DNA of 64,000 bases from Lomentospora prolificans (lineage: Eukaryota; Ascomycota; Sordariomycetes; Microascales; Microascaceae). The notes beneath the pieces are model-generated. The model worked only from the letters and a program-made list of their open reading frames with translations, searched no databases and was not told the DNA's origin. The stretch lies in contig JARFXM010000005.1 in assembly GCA_029532625.1 (NCBI GenBank), positions 620,001 through 684,000 on the forward strand. Reading direction: 5' to 3'. Position numbers and translations under genes: made by a program. Shown in pieces: positions 12,856-28,897 of the stretch; the stretch's first letter is position 1, and each line of letters begins with the position of its first letter.

Positions 12856-13920
12856 TCATGAGATAGACCCCATTCCTCTTCCAAAGACCGCCCTCCAGTC
12901 TAATGGTGGAGGAGGTAGCCATTCCGTGATATCACCGGGGTCAGGGACCTTGCCCTCTCTGATGGAGGTCTCCACGGCCTCCCAATTTGCTGTCGCGGGA
13001 TCCGTAATTTCGGGGCAATCGTCGTACCATTCTTCTGGTTTATCTCCGGTATCATCGTACTCTGCCCTCTTCGATTCTGCGAACTCATCAGACCAGGGAA
13101 ACGGCCCCTCATAGTTGATACCCCAAGCTCGCCCAATCAGGACTACCTTCGTCCACGGCAGGGTCTCGGAGAGGAAAGGAGCCTTGCCCCTCCTATGGCA
13201 GACAAGAGTCGTGAAAATCTCCAAGACGAGGAGTAAATCGGTCTCACGGTTGATTTTGTCGCAATCGTCTATGCTGTGGCTGCCTACTCCATGAAATGGA
13301 CAGCCTACGAGGTATGGTCCAGTGATGTCGAGGGGTTTACTACACTTAGACATGACATGTTTGTTGCTGAGGCAGTTGTCGCAGTAGGGCGGCCGGTAGT
13401 CTTCGGCATTTTCGTCGTCCGACATTCTGGCATCGAGTCCGTAGTCACTTTCTTCTTCCATAAACGCCTCAATGGGGCCATCGGGATCCATATCTTCGTC
13501 GTATTCATCCTCGTCCGAACCGGGGTACTCGTCATTATCGAAATCGAGCACTTCGATATCGATATCGCCGTCATCTTCGGCATAGAACAGCTCGCCTTCT
13601 GGTTCCACGGCGAGCACTAGCTGCGCCCAGCCAGGCTCCTCTGTCTTCGCGAAGACCACTTTGTATAGGCTCCTGTGAGCACGAAACCAACCCCTCGCAT
13701 AACCCTTTAATTCTTGGTGACTGCCGACTGCAATCATCATCTGCAGATCCTCGGTTATGACGCATCGTGTGCCCTTGCCATAGCTGAGAAATCGGAACGC
13801 TTGACCCCTATCTTTGGCGATTATGGGCTCGGTGGGTAGCGGGCCAAAGGGGAGGAGATAGAGGTTCTCGTCTTCCCAAAGAGACTCGTCGCTCTCGGTT
13901 GTCGACTCGCCGGAAGACAT
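12856..13920 (-). CDS. acidic protein of unknown function with two zinc-knuckle-like motifs
   Basis: Single-exon gene for 354 aa starting MSSGESTTESDES. I do not recognise the family. The N-terminal third is a mixed alpha/beta region (PFGPLPTEPIIAKDRGQAFR...). The middle (about residues 112-174) is very acidic, with several Asp/Glu/Tyr runs. Residues 180-193 read C-x2-C-x4-H-x4-C, exactly the spacing of a CCHC zinc knuckle; residues 207-220 read C-x2-H-x4-H-x4-C, a variant second knuckle. The C-terminal third ends in a proline-rich segment (EWLPPPPLDWRAVFGRG). Zinc or nucleic-acid binding is inference from spacing; the usual glycines and aromatics of retroviral-type knuckles are missing. The frame stays open for 26 codons upstream of the ATG, so an extra 5' exon is possible. 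Convergent with nothing close; the neighbour RAM1 is on the same strand. Confidence 0.8.
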   Translation of the reverse strand: MSSGESTTESDESLWEDENLYLLPFGPLPTEPIIAKDRGQAFRFLSYGKGTRCVITEDLQMMIAVGSHQELKGYARGWFRAHRSLYKVVFAKTEEPGWAQLVLAVEPEGELFYAEDDGDIDIEVLDFDNDEYPGSDEDEYDEDMDPDGPIEAFMEEESDYGLDARMSDDENAEDYRPPYCDNCLSNKHVMSKCSKPLDITGPYLVGCPFHGVGSHSIDDCDKINRETDLLLVLEIFTTLVCHRRGKAPFLSETLPWTKVVLIGRAWGINYEGPFPWSDEFAESKRAEYDDTGDKPEEWYDDCPEITDPATANWEAVETSIREGKVPDPGDITEWLPPPPLDWRAVFGRGMGSIS

Positions 13921-16900
13921 TGAGGCCCGGTGTGCGAAATGAACGGACGTGGAGGCGTCGCAAACCGCCGATGCCTGTGTTGCAAAATTTCCCGCCAAAA
14001 CTGAATTGATGCTAAGCCTGGTGCGGCGGGGTAGGGATGTTGTGATGGTTGGTGGGGCCTACCAGACATCGTCGAATCACTGTTTTCGGATTATGAGTGG
14101 TTTCCCAAGCCTCAGAGTTGCTTGTCTCATAGTTCCCGGGATCAAAACCTACTCGAAGTTATTTAAGTAAATTATGGATCTGAATGCATTGACCTCAGAA
14201 TCTATCAGTACTAATACCTCGACCCTCGAGTTGGCCAAAGACGAGAGATTTCTCGTGAATGGCTATCATCAAGTCTCGATTACGCATAAACGAACAATAT
14301 GCGTTAATGCAGAAAGCGCATTGTTTGCTAATCCGAGTGAGGGGAGAGGCTACAATTGCCTAGGCTTGGAGCTGTTGACGTTGAGACGTCCTCACTGACC
14401 TCTGTGCTTAAGGTACTTATTAGCACCTTCACATCCCTTCCTTGGAAATCTTGGAGAGCCACAATCCCCAGCGAGGTACCGATGTCATCCAGTGTGAGTA
14501 AGCCTGTGCAACACTCAACTCGGCAAACTCGTCACTCCCCTAAAGAACATCCAAGACCAAGCAACAAAAATAGATAAGAGGGGACCGAACCCTGTATGTG
14601 ACGTTTCTTGGCTGGCTTCTTCCCCGACTTTCAAATTTTTGTAGGGCGTGATTAAAGCCGGGGCCGACACCAGCCAGCACGGCTTCGCAGCTTGTACAAC
14701 GGACACTAGGTGGCCTCACGCAAAAGTACCGCTTTTGGCGGGGGAGGACAATGGAATGATCTCACCACCCTCCCACAGGGCCCTTTTCCCGTCTCTTCAT
14801 CCTCTCAGCCTTATCATACTTCGTACCTGACTGCTAGCGTTGAAATAAAAAAACGAGGGAGGTGCTGGTTCAAACTATATTTTCTGCACGGGAGGGAGCG
14901 GAGGTACGAAAACTACCTCAACCATTTGAAATCGTATGAAAAGGAGCCCTGGATGCCAGCTTTGTATACGATGTAGAAATCCCATGCTTCTCGCACAGGA
15001 GTGATCGGACCTCTCTAGATAGAAGCACGCTCATGGACGATATAGTGTGCACCTGCCAACATGAGTTGATCTCAGAGTTTTGTTGAGGTCTGTCTGAGAA
15101 AAGGGTAGCATGCAATCCGCTGGCCATATATCGAGGAACAGACCAGGACCCTTGCGTTTCCAGCAGAGGGCCTGGCCCTATTTGTGTGTTCCAGATTTAA
15201 CCCCATATTATCCCCGACTCCATGGACTCATCGACGGATCGGGGATCAGGAAGCGGCCGCTTTGAGGAGGCTCATTCTGGGCGGTTTTTACCTCACGCCG
15301 TTTTACAAGCCGATCTGTGGTTTCGTTTTGAAGCCAAAGCCGGCAAAACTTCAGGTTCGGATCCTGCCCGTATATGCATGATGAGAATACATAAAAGTAA
15401 GAAACCAAAAAAAAAAGGAAAAAAATTATGTTGATGCACATAGGTAAGCAAGGTGAGACGCCAGAATTCTGCGAGCGCCGGCTGATTCCGAAGACATGAA
15501 CTGCATCTCTGTGTCACATCCAGTGTACTTCTGATTACAGAGCCTTGACGATCTTGTCCTCTTAACCGAGAAATTATGCTTGCGAACCACTCGTGCTACA
15601 GGATGCAGGGCAATACGGCACAGAAGCGACACCCTCCACCGAGACACGCCCATGAAGCCACATGTGGAGAGCGGAGCGCGTTGATGTCTGGGATTCTTTT
15701 GAGGCCAGCTCGACCTCACAGTCTCACCCTATGTAGGAAGAGCATCCGCCCGAGCAGGATTGGATGAGGGATTGCTTGCACTCCTCCCCTCACTAAAAGT
15801 ATTAAAGTACGGTCGCAGTTGGCAGTTGTGGGGATCTTTTCTCTTTTTTAGGAATGGGGTCTCCGAGCTAACCCGGGCCACCCAGAGCAGCAAAGCTCGA
15901 ATGAGCTGTGATGTGGGCTGCTGATAACCGCCACCAATAAAGGCGTCTCGCCGCATTCAGGCCAACCATGTCTCCCCGGCCTGTTCTAGTCTGGGCACCA
16001 TCCCTCGCCCTGATGTACTCCATATCAATATGTATCGGTCCGTGGCGCTTTAGCACTCCCCTCTTTTTTTCCCCGCTCGCCTTCGCTGAACGGCAGAGAC
16101 GCTGGCGATTCGGCGAGGGACGATCCATTGACAGCCCAGCTTGCATCAGGACAGAGAATCTGACCTGGTACAGCTCGCTGTCAGACGCTTATTCCGGGAG
16201 GGAATGATCCCTCCGAGGGCAATTGGGGCCAAAGGATGGGTCGTAATTGGGAAAGAAGCTCGGAAATCTACCAACTCGCCGAGTAGCTGCTAATAAAAAC
16301 GCATCACCCGTAGGGCTTCCCTCAAGACTGGGAGAGACTAGGTTACACTCCTCATTATCCGAGATCCCGTTGGGATTGCCGGAGTGCGAATGGGATTGAG
16401 GGATTCGCGTAATGTACTCTCGTACTTTCGTAACGTGCTGCTGTTGATGTGCTGGCATTTCCGCGTTTCTCCGCTCTTTCAGCAGGCGCAGATGATGGCA
16501 GGATATGTGGCGAACGGTGTCGTGCTCCTCCCGTTGACCAAGGATCATCCACGTCGTCAGAGGTGCAATATCGAAGGGACATGTCACGACACAGTGTGCT
16601 GTTACACATCTGAGGCTGATATTGCACAGTATATAAGCGTTCAATTAAGGTGGTACATCCGTAGCGCGATCCAGATCTCGACCTGTGGCCTATTCCAGGA
16701 AACTGCTCAGAGGGCGACTTTGTCTGTCACCTGCCGTGGCCCGACTCAGGATGTCTACGAGTGCAACGTCACCCACTTTCTCATCAGCGGTTTGCCCCAG
16801 CTGGAGTGACGACCAAGAGGGACAAGAAGAGATAGAAACCGAGATGAAACATGGTGCATCGAGTGTGGCTGATTTATTGCAGCAGGCGAAAGCAATCGAT

Positions 16901-19441
16901 GTAATCGACGGACCCGCACACATCTCAAATGTGCAAAAAGGCAAATCATGTTGTCTCGACGGCTAAAAACGAACGCTCTGGCTGGACAGGAGTCGGCGGA
17001 CTCAGTGCATGCAGCCAGGCAAGCAATCAAACAAGCAAGTCATTGTCAGGAAGCAGAGTTGAGTGGTTTCGCCTGTCCTGCCTCCGGTGTGATCGATGAT
17101 GCCATCCAGTCAGACAGATTGGTTGTTTTCCCCGTCTTATTCTTCGTCGCTCTTAGACAGGAGAGGCAAAGGACGAGACTAGGCTGTGGAATCATACGTA
17201 CCGAGCAGCCGGCGATTGGAGATGGGAAACCGAGCTATTCGATTTGGCTAAAATTCGCGTTCCTCTTCATCCTGATAAGAGAATAAGAGAATTGGGGCAG
17301 GGCAAGCTCGGCTTTTGGGGGCCAAGTTTACATGTGGTCTAGGTGGTACATTTCACAAGCGTGGGCGCTGAGTCTCGTATACTCTGGTCAACCCCTCCCA
17401 CTGTCGTAACGTCGTTGATGGTATGGTCTCTCTCCCTCGTAAGAGGTCGTGCGTACCTAGTCTTAAGAGGCTGGTGGACGGGCGTAAGTCGCCGAGCCGA
17501 TTGAGTTGAGGATTAACCTGGAGCACGGAGCACGGGAAAACGATAGACAGGGATCTGGGCCATAGCGCGTCGCGGAATATTTATCAGTCCACTGCCGCTC
17601 AACCAGCTTCCCAGGCTGAACACTCACACCTTTCTCAGCGATGAGGGCCCACAAAAGGTGCACTGTCCATATCCTAAAAGCACCCAATTGCCAGCGAGCA
17701 AAAAAAAAAAAAAAAAACACCCTGGCACGATCCCCTGAGAGTGACGGAGATGGCTGGAAAGACAAAAAGAGGCATTGAGCCAGCTTTACCTGTCCCAACC
17801 ATTGTGGCTGGCAGGCGAGTCGAAGCAAACTCTTTGACGGGGCCATCCGAAGGTAAACGGCACCGTCCTCACTTGAGAGTTTCTAGAGGGGTTTTTCTTT
17901 AAAGAAAAAAAGGCAGCCTCCACACTTAAAATCAATTCCCCTTTCGCCCCTGGTCACAATAGGCAACTAGCAATTGATGGCCGTTGAAAATTAATTTGCC
18001 GTTGTGGGCTTGGGCGGCATCGCATCCACTCAGAGGAGGGAACGCGGAACAGCCAGCTAGGGTTGAAGAGGCATCGGGCCTCATGCACCACTGTCCCTCA
18101 CACCCAGGATCGGCTTGTCCTCTTCTCCAGCACAACGGCCCAATGGCACTTTATTCTGGCGGTCTGGATGCAAACGGGGTAGGTTGTTCTGCCACCGCAG
18201 GGATCTGGCCGAAGGAAAAACCAAGTTCAACGCTGTCAAGTCAAGAAGGATGGAGATGGGCCTAGCTTAGCCCACTGTTTATGCTGAAGCCCTCATGACC
18301 TAATCCAAGGTCTCAGGTATTTATACGCTATTGCATTTCGTGCCTAGTCCGAAGCTGTCTTGTCCTTGATGTCGACACAGCCTTCCAAGTTGACAGAGGA
18401 ATCTGAGACTCTCCGCTCCTTAACTGGTGGGCTAGCTTAGCTAGCGCCCTTGTAACAGCCATTGCCAATAAACCAGCAGTGCAGCGCTTGAGGCATGAAA
18501 AAGCTCCACTAATCGCGCCCACCAGGGACGTGCCGGCAACAGCCTGGTGCAGTGAGGCGAGTGGACTCGAAATCAGGACCCATACTCGTAATACACTCTT
18601 AAGTAGTAGTAAGGGAAATCGTGCCCGTGTCTATTAGTAGTACTAGTCGTGCCACGCACCCCCTCCCCCTATGGAATCCCATTGATTCCTCCTGCGTACA
18701 TTGAAGTTCGACCCGCATCCGCATTCACCCACCTACGCCGACAGGTCAGACTTACTCAACTTGGAGGATATAGTGGGTTGGATTGGGACCCCGCTTGCTG
18801 TAACGATCTTAGTGGCCCAGCAGTTATACTGTATTCGGCACGGACAGGTTTAGCTTGTCGCGACGCGGGGATGCAACAGTGCGAGAATGCAAGGAACCCC
18901 CCAACGTCACAAATTTTGTGCGGCTGGCGATTGGATCAGCACCTGTAGACCCTCCAGGTCACCCCCTCCGCCCCCCCTCCCTTGAGCGACCCCCCCTTCC
19001 TTCCCTTGTCGTCCTTGTCGTCCTTGTAGTGGAGGCATCGCTCCACGTACTTGCAGATGCAAGTCCTTCTTTGGCAGTGCTGATTGGTTCGTCGTCCCGG
19101 CCGGGGCTGGATGCCCGCCGATGTCCTTCACCGCCTCTTCATGACCTCGTCTCCCGCCAAAACCGTGGGGAAAGGTTCTGGGCACACTTGTCATTTGTCC
19201 CCTCATCTCTCCCCAGGAGCCGGCTTCAGCACCTATCTCTCCCTCCTTCACCCCCAAATCTCATCCCTAACAGCATCTGCTTCTTGACCGATCTCGAGTC
19301 GAGATCTCTTCGAAAGAGCGGTGTCTGGGTTTTGCTTCATACAATACCGACATCCTTCGCAACCAATCCCCCTCTTCTGTTCCTGGAATTCTTTCCCCTC
19401 CCCTTCCTTTCTTGCTTCTGTTCCTCTGCTCCCCGACAAAT
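13921..19441. other. intergenic, no gene recognised; long pyrimidine-rich leader at the right end
   Basis: About 5.5 kb between a minus-strand and a plus-strand gene, so it contains both promoters. The last 500 bases (from about 18950) are rich in CT tracts, typical of a filamentous-fungal promoter or long 5' UTR of the downstream Zn2Cys6 gene. A-run at 17700-17717. No RNA gene or repeat recognised. Confidence 0.5.
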
Positions 19442-21950
19442 ATGACTTTCGACTTCAACGCGGGTGGAGGAGGAGACGCCCTGTTGGAACTGACTTTCAA
19501 CCAGCGGAACCGTTATCCGTACGCACCAGCTCAGAACCCCCGCGGTCCGGCTCACTCATCCACAATGACTTCCCAGCAAAGGGCGAGTTGGTCGATGCCG
19601 CTCGACTTGGCAGCCTCGACCGGATCGTCACCTCTTTCCTCGAATCCCGCCTCGGATCACCAACAACAGCACGGTGAGCACCTGCAGCATAACACCCCTT
19701 CGCCGGTTCAGTCTAGCGCCAGCCCTCACTCTCAGCACTCAGAACCCTCGCCCTTCCTGCCAGCCACGAGCCCACTGACGGATTGGGCCCTTCAACAACA
19801 GCAGCAACAACTTGCCCCTAATGACTTCGGCCAGTTCATCCAGGACCCCACTTTCCTCGGCTTCGGGCCCATTCCCGCCAATTTCCCACCAGGTCCGCTC
19901 GACTACCTCCCGGCTCCTACGCAGGCCCTCCATGCGGGTCTTCAGTTGGAGTCGCAATTCACTGCTCTCCCTTCCGTCGATGACGCGGCGGCCCAAACGA
20001 TGCAGTGGGGTGGAATGGGAATGGAGAGCTGGCAGGATTTCCAGACCACGTTGCCTATCGATGGTCTCCCTCGCCTAGACAGTATTGGTAGCAACTCCCC
20101 GACCGGAACGTATCTCGAGGTGCTCTCGCTCCCCAGCTCAAGCGGCGAAGGATGGGCCATGGTGGATTTCAGGCCTAGCTTTGACCAATTGGGCCAACCC
20201 CAAAATACCGCGATCTTCAACCCCAGCCAGACGTTGCACCTCCGCACTAACTCGGATTCGTCCGATGGCGCTGGCTCAATGGAATTTGGTAGCTTTGAGG
20301 AAGTTCCTCCATTCCCTTACTCTCCCTTCTCGCCTGATTCCGATGGTTATGTTGACGCCACCTCTCACCGCAACTGCTTTCCGAACGAAATGCACATCAC
20401 CCACCACACTCATGACATTGTCAGCCCCACTGTTGCCGTCCGTCCTATGACTATTAAGTCGTCGCCGTCTTCGTCTAACCCCTCGAGCCCTTCAAGCGGT
20501 TCCGGATCCACCTCCCCCCCGGCTACCACCAGCAGGAGGAATTCTGGTCCCCGTAAGAGCCCCATCGCCAAAGCCACCAAGCCCGTTATTCGTCGCTCCT
20601 CCACCGGCAAGAAGGATGGTACCGGTGAGAAAAAGGTTGGCCGTCGCCGAGGTCCTCTTCGCCCCGAGCAGCGCAAGCAAGCTAGTGAGATCAGGAAACT
20701 TCGTGCTTGCCTCCGATGCAAGTTCCTCAAGAAGACTTGTGACAAGGGCGAGCCTTGTGCTGGCTGCCAGCCTTCGCACGCTCGTCTCTGGCAGGTCCCC
20801 TGTACTCGGATCGACATCAAGGATATTGGCTACTTCATGAAAGATTGGAAGGCCGACTATGAGCGCCATCTCATGCGAGGTGTCTCCGTATTCAATGTCA
20901 AGGGCTTCTCTCAAAAGGAATCCACCATGTGGATTACTCATGGTTACGGTTTCGCGCTCCCGGTCAACGTACGTGAGGTTTACGTCGCCGATGCCAGCTG
21001 CTTCCAGCTTGAGTGGGTCGAGTCCTGCCAACCCGAGCAGGAGCCCATCGACTTCGACATTCAGACCGAGCAGCTTGACGTGGGAGCCGAAGGCATTTCC
21101 GTTTCTGCGCTTTCCGAGTACCTCGATAAGCATATTGATGGGCCTTTCGAGGATTTCATCGCTGATCACTTCGAGGGCACCCCCTTCGTCACCGAGATTC
21201 TCACCACTGCTCACCGCTACTACGTCAAGGAGAAGTCTCCGGTCATCCGCAAGGCTCTCAAGCTTGTGCTTGCCTATAACCTTACTCTCCATATCACACT
21301 TGTTGAGAGCCAGGGCTCTGAGGTTCAACTCGAAGGCCAGATTGATGACGAGGAGTCCAAGTTTTACGGCAGGGTAGTCGCTCCCGTCATGGTTAACTTC
21401 CAGATCAAGTGCGCCATGGCCGACATGTGGCGAGAACTTCAGAAGGACATCCTCGAGGAGCTGTCCGCTTTATACTCCAGCGTCTACAGCGGCGAGAGGC
21501 TAAAGAACTGGCCTACCATCTTCATGTTGGCCTCCATTCTTCTCGCTGTATGGGAAGAGATGCAATTTGACTGCCACTACCGTGTGCCCGACCCGGTCGC
21601 GGTCAACAAATTCTGCACCGATATGGAGACCACCCCTGTCGGCGTCATCATTGGCCTCTTCCACGCCATCTCTCAAAAGCTTCCCAACTTTATCGATTGG
21701 GATACCGAGAAACACGGACACATCCTGAACAACAACGTCGCTGTATGTGAGGCCATGACCGAAGTACGGCAGCACGTCATTAAGCATGGTAAGTCAAGAG
21801 TCTTGGTTGCGCCACTGGTCTGAACTCGAGCTAACCACGACTTTCACAGAGGCTTACCTCCGGAAGCGTCCCGACTCCAAGTTTGACCCTAGTGACTTTG
21901 ATTCGTTATCGAACAAATTCCTATCCAAGCTTGTGATTCGTGCTAACTAA
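19442..21950 (+). CDS. Zn2Cys6-type transcription regulator
   Basis: Two exons (19442-21788, 21850-21950) encode 815 aa. The 61-nt intron has GTAAGT, a GCTAACC branch and TTTCACAG, and splicing gives a C-terminus ending FLSKLVIRAN. The N-terminal half is low complexity (Gln, Ser, Pro, including a short poly-Gln near residue 120). Next comes a Ser/Thr/Lys/Arg-rich linker, then the cluster C423-x2-C426-x6-C433-x5-C439-x2-C442-x11-C454. The last spacer is longer than the usual 6-9 residues of the Gal4 type. The following region (DIGYFMKDWKADYERHL) and a long helical C-terminal part complete it. The mid-protein location of the finger is unlike Gal4, where it is N-terminal. Nuclear DNA-binding regulator is the expected role; targets are unknown. 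The start ATG (context ACAAATATGA) is the first in frame. Confidence 0.9.
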
Positions 21951-25670
<3,720 letters not shown>

Positions 25671-26019
25671 GGAACGAATGTGGAGCACGGTTGCTTGTAT
25701 GAGGCTTGCGGATTTCAAGGGCGTTTCGGACGGATTATGGCTTAATGATATCTCGAACTACCTAGCATAGTTTCTTCACACGATGCTCTCATGAGAAGAG
25801 CGTCTGTGCATGAATAGACACGCAAAATTATGTGTCAGCGACCTGTATCGATATTGACCTGTATATTTTGACAATGCCTGTGATGTGACTTATTTTGCAA
25901 CCTGCAGTTCAGGGGCATTCTAATAGCGGTGCGCTCCTCTAAACCGCTGGCGATGGTGGCGGTAATCACCGTCATTTTTGTGAATCCTTTTAAATACCAA
26001 CTTTGTGGAAGGTTCCAGC
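25671..26019. other. intergenic: polyubiquitin 3' UTR and 5S upstream region
   Basis: About 350 bases, presumably the 3' UTR and polyadenylation region of polyubiquitin, followed by the TATA-like element of the 5S gene. Confidence 0.5.
25988..25996 (+). promoter_or_regulatory. upstream TATA-like element of the 5S rRNA gene
   Basis: TTTTAAATA sits 24-32 bases before the predicted 5S start, the distance known for the upstream TATA element needed by dispersed Neurospora 5S genes. Assignment rests on position and sequence. Confidence 0.5.
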
Positions 26020-26139
26020 ATATACGACCATAGCCTGGAGAAAACACGCGATCCCGTCTGCTCTCGCCTAGTTAAGCTCTAGAGCGTCGGACTAGTAGTT
26101 GGGTCGGTGACGACTAGCGAATCCCCGATGTTGTATGTT
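26020..26139 (+). rRNA. 5S ribosomal RNA, dispersed copy
   Basis: A 120-nt sequence starts ATATACGACCATAG and ends GATGTTGTATGTT. Comparison is with remembered Neurospora-type 5S RNA. It keeps the conserved start, the GATCCCGTC segment, the internal control box around AGTTAAGC, the TAGTAGTTGGGTCGGTGAC block and the AGCGAATCCC segment. The ends pair as helix I over nine bases, with one U-G wobble where most fungal copies have C-G. A Pol III T-tract follows. Pezizomycotina usually have 5S genes scattered singly, as here between polyubiquitin and the BRAP2-like gene. It differs from the usual type in several helix positions, so it may be a minor 5S variant or a young pseudogene. Confidence 0.85.
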
Positions 26140-26150
26140 TGCTGTTATTC

Positions 26151-26164
26151 TTTTTATTTTTTTT
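26151..26164 (+). terminator. Pol III T-tract terminator of the 5S gene
   Basis: Five Ts, an A, then eight Ts begin 11 bases after the mature 5S end, the standard RNA polymerase III stop signal. Confidence 0.7.
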
Positions 26165-26745
26165 GGCCCTGTCTTCTGCGACTTCTGGTTTTGCAGGCTC
26201 GCAGAGTACAGCGGCGGCAGACCCAAGAGCGCTAGGGTCACTCTACTTCCCCAAGACTGGCTATGTGCAGCCGTTCAATCTATACTCTGTAGGATACCTT
26301 CCATCCACGCCATCCCCGATATCATGGGGTCGGCAAGCCCAGTGCCTAATTGTGAGGCAGGGAACGGTGGCGATTTCTCGGCTGTGGTTTCTGAAGTGGG
26401 GCTGATTAGCTCCGCTTCTCTTCTCAACACCCAAAAGTGAAATGTGTTTTACCCGGCAATCGCAGCCTTGCCAAGTTGACTTCTGACTCTTTCTCCAAGC
26501 ATGTTCTTGTGAAATGTACTTCTAATACCTTCCCTCGCTACTTTTTATTAAACTTAAAGCCCAACCCGACCTTACCTTCGATCCTGCTTCATTTCTCAAC
26601 TATAACCTAACTCGCTAACTTCTTGCTTTCGCTCACCCAACTCCAATGATCCGGATCTACACCCTCGACTCTTTTTTGAACCCGACATCCTTATTCACCT
26701 AAGCCGTTCAACGCGAGCCAGCAATGTCTGGCTAAGGGTTTTGAT
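26165..26745. other. intergenic: promoter and leader of the BRAP2-like gene
   Basis: About 580 bases. The last 200 are CT-rich with repeated short pyrimidine tracts, as in a fungal leader. No other feature seen. Confidence 0.5.
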
Positions 26746-28897
26746 ATGCCGCCGTACTTTTACCATTTAATTTTCGAGCTATACCCGACTTCTAATCCTA
26801 CCGACGGAGGGGCTTCTAACCTCTCTCCTCCCGAGGAAGTTTGGCTCCCGCCACACGACACCAACATCTTCGGCCACCTCCCACCTCACCCCCACCGAGA
26901 TAAAGCTTGGCCTTCCGCTCGACCATATTCAGGTTCGAATATTTCCGCACCACAGTCACAGGCAAGCAGCGGCTCTTCTTCGAACCACTCGCCCGGTGTG
27001 ATCGACTGCGGGGCAGTTAGGAAGCTCCACGAGAAGGATAGGCGCAAAATCGAAGTCATACCAGAGAGAAAGTGGAGGGAGAGGACAAAGAGTCTTCCAC
27101 CACCGCCTTCCTCTGCTGCTATACGGCCGCAGACCGCAGTGAGAGACTGGAGATTTGGCCGTGTGAGCATCGAGAGTATCGACTTTGAGCACGAGACGGA
27201 CGCAGCCGTTGACGGAACGATGGGTGATGCTGGACCAAGCGCTGCTGCGGCTGAAAACCCAAACGCATCAGCGTTTGCAGCACTGGAGCTGGGCCCGACT
27301 CTTGGCGGTGATGGGGCTTCTACGAGGGCCGAGTGCGTTTCGCTTCCCACCAAGAATACGGAGGTCGGCTGGGGTATTGTTCACTTCTATCGTGGGGAGG
27401 AAATACCGACTGTGGGATTGGATCCCTCAGTAGACTCATCAGACGGTCTAGATGAGGACGGTTGCACAACACTCTGTATTCCGGCAGTCCCTAGCTACAT
27501 CCTTCCCGCGGAGTTTCTTGGATTTGTAGGCGAAAGGTGGAGGTCAAACGTTACCCACTTTCGGATGGTCATGACATCTCGCATGAGCCGATACCTAGTA
27601 CTTCTGAAATTCCGCGACAGCAAAAAGGCCAGAGAGTGGCAGAAAGAATTCAACGGCAAGGTGTTCAACTCAATGGTGGTAAGTAACCCCCCTACTCCTT
27701 GTGTTGTAACGAGCAGGAGGCTGATCTTCTCAATAGGCCGAGATATGTCACGTTGTTTTCGTCAAATCAATCGCCTTCGAGACCCCGACTAGGCCTAGGG
27801 AGGCTGAACCGAGCCAGTCGCGGGCATCGTACACTCTTAAACCTTTCCCCCCTCCTACACCTAACCTTATCGAGCTTCCCACATGCCCCGTATGCCTGGA
27901 ACGCATGGATGACACAAACGGCCTGATGACAATACCCTGCCAACATGTGTTTCACTGCTCATGCTTACAGAATTGGACGGGATCGGGTTGCCCGGTTTGC
28001 AGATATTCGAACCCATCTCATAACGATGCGACGGGAAACAACGCACCGGCCTTTGGCTCTTCGATATCCAACCTTTGCGCAATGTGCGATTCTACTTCGG
28101 ACCTATGGATCTGCCTCATCTGCGGGCACGTCGGCTGTGGACGGTATAAGGGCGGGCATGCCAAGGAGCATTGGAAGGAGACAGCACATAGCTTCGCTCT
28201 GGAAATCGAGACGCAACACGTGTGGGACTACGCAGGCGATACCTGGGTTCACCGACTTATCAGGGCTAAGGGGGATGGCAAGGTAGTCGAACTTCCTAGT
28301 CACAATAGGGGAAGCCAGTCGGAGGAGGACGACGTCGTACCTCGAGCCAAGGTTGAAGCCATGGGCCTCGAGTATACGCATCTCTTGACAAGCCAGCTCG
28401 AGTCACAGCGAGTCTATTTCGAAGAAAAGGTCGCCCAGGCAGCGGACAAGGCACACAAGGCAGCACTTGCGGCAGATAAAGCCGTAGCGGAGTCCTCCAA
28501 GGCGATCGAGAAGATGCGGCTGCTGGAAGGGAAATACAACGAGCTCAAGAATGAGATTGTGCCGAACCTCGAGAAGGACCTCGCTCGAGAAAAGACGAGA
28601 GCGACGAAAGCCCAGGATCTAGCGAGAAAGCTGGGCAAGGAGCTTCAAGACGAGAAGCAAATGAACAAGGGCCTCACCGACAGAGTGGATCATATGAAAA
28701 AAGAGCAGCAAGCGCACCAAGACCGGCTTAAGGAGCTTGAAGAGCTCAGAGAGACTAACCGCGACCTGAGCATGTTCATATCGGGACAATCCAGGTTGAG
28801 GGAGCTCGAGGCTTCGGGCGAGCTACAGAGTGGCGAGCTCGAGGAAGGCACGGCATCGGTGGCAAGCAGCTCAAGAAGGAAGAAGGGTAAAAAATGA
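26746..28897 (+). CDS. ETP1: BRAP2/Etp1-type RING and UBP zinc-finger protein
   Basis: Two exons (26746-27678, 27737-28897) give 697 aa; the 58-nt intron is phase 0 and splicing restores FNSMVAEICHVVFVKSI, a BRAP2 hallmark. Order of domains: N-terminal MPPYFYHLIFELYP, a variable linker, an RRM-like BRAP2 domain (about 240-330), a RING-H2 finger C361-C399 (CPVCLER ... PCQHVFHCSC ... CPVC), a UBP-type zinc finger from C425 (CAMCDSTSDLWICLICG, GCGRYKGGHAKEH), and a long charged coiled coil from about 525 to 680. Ends in a basic KKGKK. The family are ubiquitin-binding E3 ligases; human BRAP2 binds nuclear-localisation signals and tunes Ras-MAPK, and yeast Etp1 acts in ethanol tolerance. The fungal role here is inferred from the domains only. 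Confidence 0.95.

Noticed and set aside
18855..19445. 196-codon plus-strand frame before the Zn2Cys6 gene
   Set aside because: Pyrimidine-rich leader sequence with Pro/Leu/Ser-biased translation; no ATG context or similarity.
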